From an uncultured Lachnospiraceae bacterium (GTDB taxonomy: Bacteria > Bacillota > Clostridia > Lachnospirales > Lachnospiraceae): a stretch of 16,614 nucleotides of DNA. Below the pieces are notes generated by a model. That model was given only the letters and a program-made list of their open reading frames with translations, was not told the origin of the DNA and did not search any database. The DNA is taken from the NCBI GenBank assembly GCA_910587895.1, contig CAJUOE010000188.1, positions 1 through 16,614 of the forward strand, written 5' to 3'. A program made the translations under genes and the position numbers. Of the stretch, positions 14,093 through 16,614 are shown piece by piece. Positions within the stretch are counted from its first letter, which is position 1. Each line of letters begins with the position of its first letter.

Positions 14093-15391
14093 TCAAGCCA
14101 GGGTAGTGACTTTGGCGTTTCTGTCCTTGATGATTTTCTGTTTCTCTGCAAGGTTCGACGTGTCGTAAGTGTAATATTTTTCGTTCACTTCCGGGCTGTG
14201 ACCGAGCATGCTTGCCACTATGGTTGCCGGGACGCCGTTTCTCCTTAAGTCTGAATTGATGGTCTTCCTCAGTGCGGTAATCCCGCCGCCATGTATCCCC
14301 AGATGGTTTGTCAGCCTTTTTGCGCAGTCGCTGATGCGCTGTCCGTTGATGCAGCCCCCTTTGCCGTCCGTAAAGATAAATTCGCTGGTGCAGCCGGATT
14401 TTTCCTGAACCCGGCGGATTCTTTCAAGGAGGGCTGTTATCTCGTCACATATTGGGAACTGCCTTGATTTCCTTGTCTTGGTCGTGTCGAGGAAGAACTC
14501 ATTTTTCAGGCGGTTGTGCTTGATGGAATTATGTATCAGGATGTATCCTTCATGGATGTCCTCCCATTTCAGAGCCGCGATTTCTCCGACCCTCATGCCT
14601 GTCAGCATTGCCATTTCAACGCCGTAGCGGGGAATGAACATGGGCTTGTCGCCGTATAGTTCCTCCAACCCTTCCTGAATCATCAGGAGTTCGCCGTCAT
14701 TGAAGAACTGTTCCTCGCTGGGTTTTGCCTTCTCTGTGCAGTGCCTGGTGAACTGCTTTAGCTCAAGGAACTCAACCGGGTTGTCCGTTATCATCTTTTC
14801 AATGCGGGCATGTTTGACGGTGTTGCGTATGTAGCTGAACAGTTTCTTGCAGGATTCGCGGCACAGCCCCAGGCGCTTTATCGTCTCCAGCATGAATTTC
14901 CGTATCGTGTTTTCGTTGATTTCATCCATCGGGAGTTTTTCAAAGGCGGTGTCCTGGAAGAACCTTGCATAGTCTGAATCGTAGCGCAGGATGGAGTTGC
15001 CGCTGAGTTCCAGGTCTTTTATTGCCCTCCATTCCCGGTATGTCTGCCCGAATGTGGGGGCGGTGGCTGCCCTGCCTTCCTGGATGTAATAATCAATGAT
15101 GGCGTCCTTGAGCCTTTCTTCGCTTACCTTGCTCACCAGCCTCCCATATGGCGGCTTGGCGCCTTCCTTTGGCAGGTAGCTGTTCCAGTTGCCGTTTTTG
15201 CCCTGCCAGTATTTGAATTTCTGTCTGTGGAGTTCTAAGATTCCTGTTTTGTCCATGTCAATCATTTTCTGGACATATGCTAGACTTATCTTACCATTTT
15301 CCATGTCCCGGAGCAAGCCTTTCAGGTGATTAATCTGTGCTTGGAGGGCGTGGTTCAGCATCTGCATTTCACATATGTCAGGTTTTTTCAT
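14093..15391 (-). CDS. int: Tyrosine-family site-specific integrase
   Basis: A 432-residue phage/ICE-type integrase that would insert the element into, and excise it from, the 3' end of tRNA-Pro. The N-terminal part (about 1-110) is charged and likely binds arm sites. A SAM-like core-binding domain spans about 112-215, and the catalytic domain about 230-420. Catalytic residues seen: R267 in T-G-M-R-V-G-E, K305 in T-T-K-T-R-K-S, R375 in A-L-R-K-T, H398 in L-G-H and Y407 in K-Y-Y-T-Y-D. The box-II position three residues before R375, normally histidine, is threonine (T372). AAGGAGG supports the ATG at 15391 over a GTG at 15400 that would lie two bases from it. The stop is 72 bases from the tRNA. 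Confidence 0.93.
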   Translation of the reverse strand: MKKPDICEMQMLNHALQAQINHLKGLLRDMENGKISLAYVQKMIDMDKTGILELHRQKFKYWQGKNGNWNSYLPKEGAKPPYGRLVSKVSEERLKDAIIDYYIQEGRAATAPTFGQTYREWRAIKDLELSGNSILRYDSDYARFFQDTAFEKLPMDEINENTIRKFMLETIKRLGLCRESCKKLFSYIRNTVKHARIEKMITDNPVEFLELKQFTRHCTEKAKPSEEQFFNDGELLMIQEGLEELYGDKPMFIPRYGVEMAMLTGMRVGEIAALKWEDIHEGYILIHNSIKHNRLKNEFFLDTTKTRKSRQFPICDEITALLERIRRVQEKSGCTSEFIFTDGKGGCINGQRISDCAKRLTNHLGIHGGGITALRKTINSDLRRNGVPATIVASMLGHSPEVNEKYYTYDTSNLAEKQKIIKDRNAKVTTLA

Positions 15392-15465
15392 ATGAATCAC
15401 GTCCTCCTTCCAGAAAAATTAGTCCATGTGCTGCGCAGCCTTGGCGCAATTAGTTGATTCAGGGT

Positions 15466-16341
15466 TTAATTTCCTGAATATGACTTGCTTTTGTCGGGCT
15501 TTGAAACTATGAGGTAATCGGCGTCTTCCTGCGACAGCGCCCCTGTCTCCGGGTCTGCGGACAGGTTGTAGATGCCGATGTCCACAAGGTTCCTGCCGTC
15601 TTTGCCTGTCTCCACCACGCCGAAATTCGGCGTGAACCTGCCCAGTTCTGCGTTGTCCCTCATTTCATAGGTGACCGTGGGCTTTTTTAAGCCCTGCGAG
15701 TTGAAGTACCTTTTCTTGTTATACATTTCCTTGTCGGTGAGCAGGGCGGAAGTCACATATTTTGTGATATAGGATGCAGCCCTTTCCCGGTCTTCTATGG
15801 GTTCGCAGTCGCTGAACCCATATTCCCAGTCCGTGAGGTTGTATGCCTGTCTGCCGTGCCTTATGATGGGCTTTCCCGTCCTTGGGTTTGCCGCCTGTTC
15901 AAAGCCAGCCGGGACGTCCCCCAGCAGGCCGTGGAAGTGGACAGCCCCTGACTTGTGCAGTTCCGGTATCAGGAGGTAGTCGAATTTTCCATGCCTGTCC
16001 CTTGTCCGGCGGCACCATCTGAGGAGCGTTGCCTTTGCCGCCCCATAGTCAAGGCTGTTTACCTTGCCGGGGTCGAAAGTCAGGGTGGCGAACCACTTGA
16101 AGTCGTTTGCCAGCGCGTAGCCCTTTATGCGTCTCCTGATGGCGTACAGCTGCTTTCGTGTCCTTTCTTCCTGCGTCTGGTCGGAGGGCGCGGGCATCCT
16201 GCCGGATGCTGCCAGCCGTTCCCCGGTGCGCCTTGCCCTTGGGCTATGGTACGCCGCTATTTCCAGGCGTCCGTCCCCATAGTCGGTTGTCCTGCGGTTG
16301 TATTCTCCGGGGTTACCTCCTGTGCGTGCCTCAGTTTCCAT
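15466..16341 (-). CDS. rep: Rolling-circle replication initiator (HUH endonuclease, Rep/G2P-like)
   Basis: The product of 291 residues has the three motifs of single-stranded-DNA replication nickases in order and spacing: F-A-T-L-T-F (84-89), the metal-binding H-F-H-G-L-L (135-140, preceded by P-E-L-H) and Y-I-T-K-Y (191-195) with the candidate nicking tyrosine at 191 or 195. It most resembles Rep proteins of small phages and plasmids (G2P/VP4-like), recognised from motifs alone. The basic N-terminal 60 residues are unassigned. The start at 16341 is chosen for the AGGGGGG run seven bases upstream; a start at 16392 would add 17 residues but lacks a ribosome site. The integrase gene follows after 74 bases and may be co-transcribed. 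The gene is richer in G+C than the host genes. Confidence 0.85.
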   Translation of the reverse strand: METEARTGGNPGEYNRRTTDYGDGRLEIAAYHSPRARRTGERLAASGRMPAPSDQTQEERTRKQLYAIRRRIKGYALANDFKWFATLTFDPGKVNSLDYGAAKATLLRWCRRTRDRHGKFDYLLIPELHKSGAVHFHGLLGDVPAGFEQAANPRTGKPIIRHGRQAYNLTDWEYGFSDCEPIEDRERAASYITKYVTSALLTDKEMYNKKRYFNSQGLKKPTVTYEMRDNAELGRFTPNFGVVETGKDGRNLVDIGIYNLSADPETGALSQEDADYLIVSKPDKSKSYSGN

Positions 16342-16383
16342 CCATGTCCCCCCTAAGCTGTTTTTTTGTGCCTTGCGTCGCAA

Positions 16384-16521
16384 CATTGCCATTTGTCAAG
16401 TAGGCAATGCGCCCGCAGTGCCTTCCGTTTCACGCAGTGTCGCCGGGAGCCGCCGCATATGCGCCCTCCCTGCCCCGCGTCCCGGCAGTTCCTGCCGTTT
16501 GGGATGGCGCGCCACCCCAAA
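16384..16521. other. Cluster of inverted repeats upstream of rep (candidate origin)
   Basis: Four inverted repeats lie in 138 bases: CATTGCC/GGCAATG (16384-16390 and 16403-16409); GGGAG/CTCCC (16445-16449 and 16466-16470) around the palindrome GCATATGC (16455-16462); CGGCAG-TTC-CTGCCG (16483-16497); and directly next to it a 24-base near-perfect palindrome (16498-16521) centred on TGGCGCGCCA. CGCAGTG also occurs twice (16414-16420 and 16433-16439). HUH Rep proteins nick at hairpin-associated origins, often beside their own gene, so this is a candidate double-strand origin. The element's own regulatory region is an alternative. Confidence 0.5.
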
Positions 16522-16614
16522 GTCGTAGAGGACGTTATCGTAATTCTGGCATGCAAAGGACAATATGAATAAATAATGATGAACATGGGCAAACTTCTGA
16601 AAAAGGAGTGATAA
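16522..16614. other. Right edge of the window, unassigned
   Basis: No gene can be called with confidence. On the plus strand the last bases contain AAAAAGGAG, which could be a ribosome site for a gene starting beyond the edge, but TGATAA follows it. On the minus strand one frame is open from the edge down to about 16398 (72 codons) with no clear start or recognised motif. Confidence 0.3.

Larger units (their letters stand above)
14021..16614. mobile_element. Left part of an integrated element at tRNA-Pro (integrase plus HUH Rep)
   Basis: Directly after the tRNA come a tyrosine integrase reading toward it and a rolling-circle-type replication initiator, both on the minus strand, with a GC-rich hairpin region beyond. 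The Rep gene and its upstream region are visibly richer in G+C than the chromosomal genes to the left. A tRNA 3' end plus a nearby integrase is the standard attL arrangement. The other attachment site and most of the cargo lie outside the window. An integrative mobilisable element or an integrated single-stranded-DNA phage or plasmid are the likely kinds; capsid, Zot-like and mobilisation genes are not visible here. Confidence 0.8.

Noticed and set aside
16353..16592. 79-codon Cys/Arg-rich minus-strand frame overlapping the rep start
   Set aside because: It has no ribosome site, overlaps the hairpin cluster and the start of rep, and shows no recognisable motif; a small metal-binding protein cannot be excluded but is unsupported.
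1..16614. CRISPR arrays and intact IS transposases
   Set aside because: No regularly spaced direct repeats and no transposase motifs were seen anywhere in the window; the only recombinase is the tRNA-adjacent integrase.

Overview
The window reads as chromosomal DNA of an anaerobic, low-to-moderate GC Firmicute. It is probably a gut Lachnospiraceae (Clostridium cluster XIVa) relative. The clues are long-form HPF, the clostridial-type Ddl and MurA, an E. coli-like gut beta-glucuronidase, strong AGGAGG ribosome sites and sigma-A promoters. The genus assignment is inference only.

Left part (1-6923): the 3' end of an aldose 1-epimerase; greA; a convergent XRE regulator and a stand-alone FabG-like dehydrogenase on the minus strand; hpf, transcribed divergently from the dehydrogenase and closed by a textbook terminator; the cell-wall pair ddl-murF; a convergent plsC-type acyltransferase; and a divergent small lipoprotein with a PrcB-like C-terminus.

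Middle (6924-13902): a 399-base gap holds a 137-bp element of four nested inverted repeats, followed by two tandem promoters for murA. After murA come a beta-glucuronidase gene, a bidirectional terminator, a minus-strand HD-GYP (cyclic-di-GMP phosphodiesterase-type) gene, an AT-rich divergent promoter region, and a MarR-citrate synthase operon with a palindrome placed on the predicted transcription start.

Right part (13903-16614): a well-promoted tRNA-Pro(CGG) is followed at once by the left end of an integrated element. The visible part encodes a tyrosine integrase, whose stop codon is 72 bases from the tRNA, and a GC-rich HUH-type rolling-circle replication initiator. Upstream of that initiator lies a cluster of hairpins that could be its origin. 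The right end of the element is outside the window.

The genes form mostly short, independent transcription units. Peptidoglycan precursor synthesis is the main theme (ddl, murF, murA). Ribosome hibernation, transcript-cleavage rescue, phospholipid synthesis, glucuronide use, c-di-GMP turnover and entry into the citrate branch are represented by single genes. The points most worth a second look are the four-armed element before murA, the Rep-adjacent hairpin cluster with its HUH Rep/integrase pairing, and the missing box-II histidine in the integrase.
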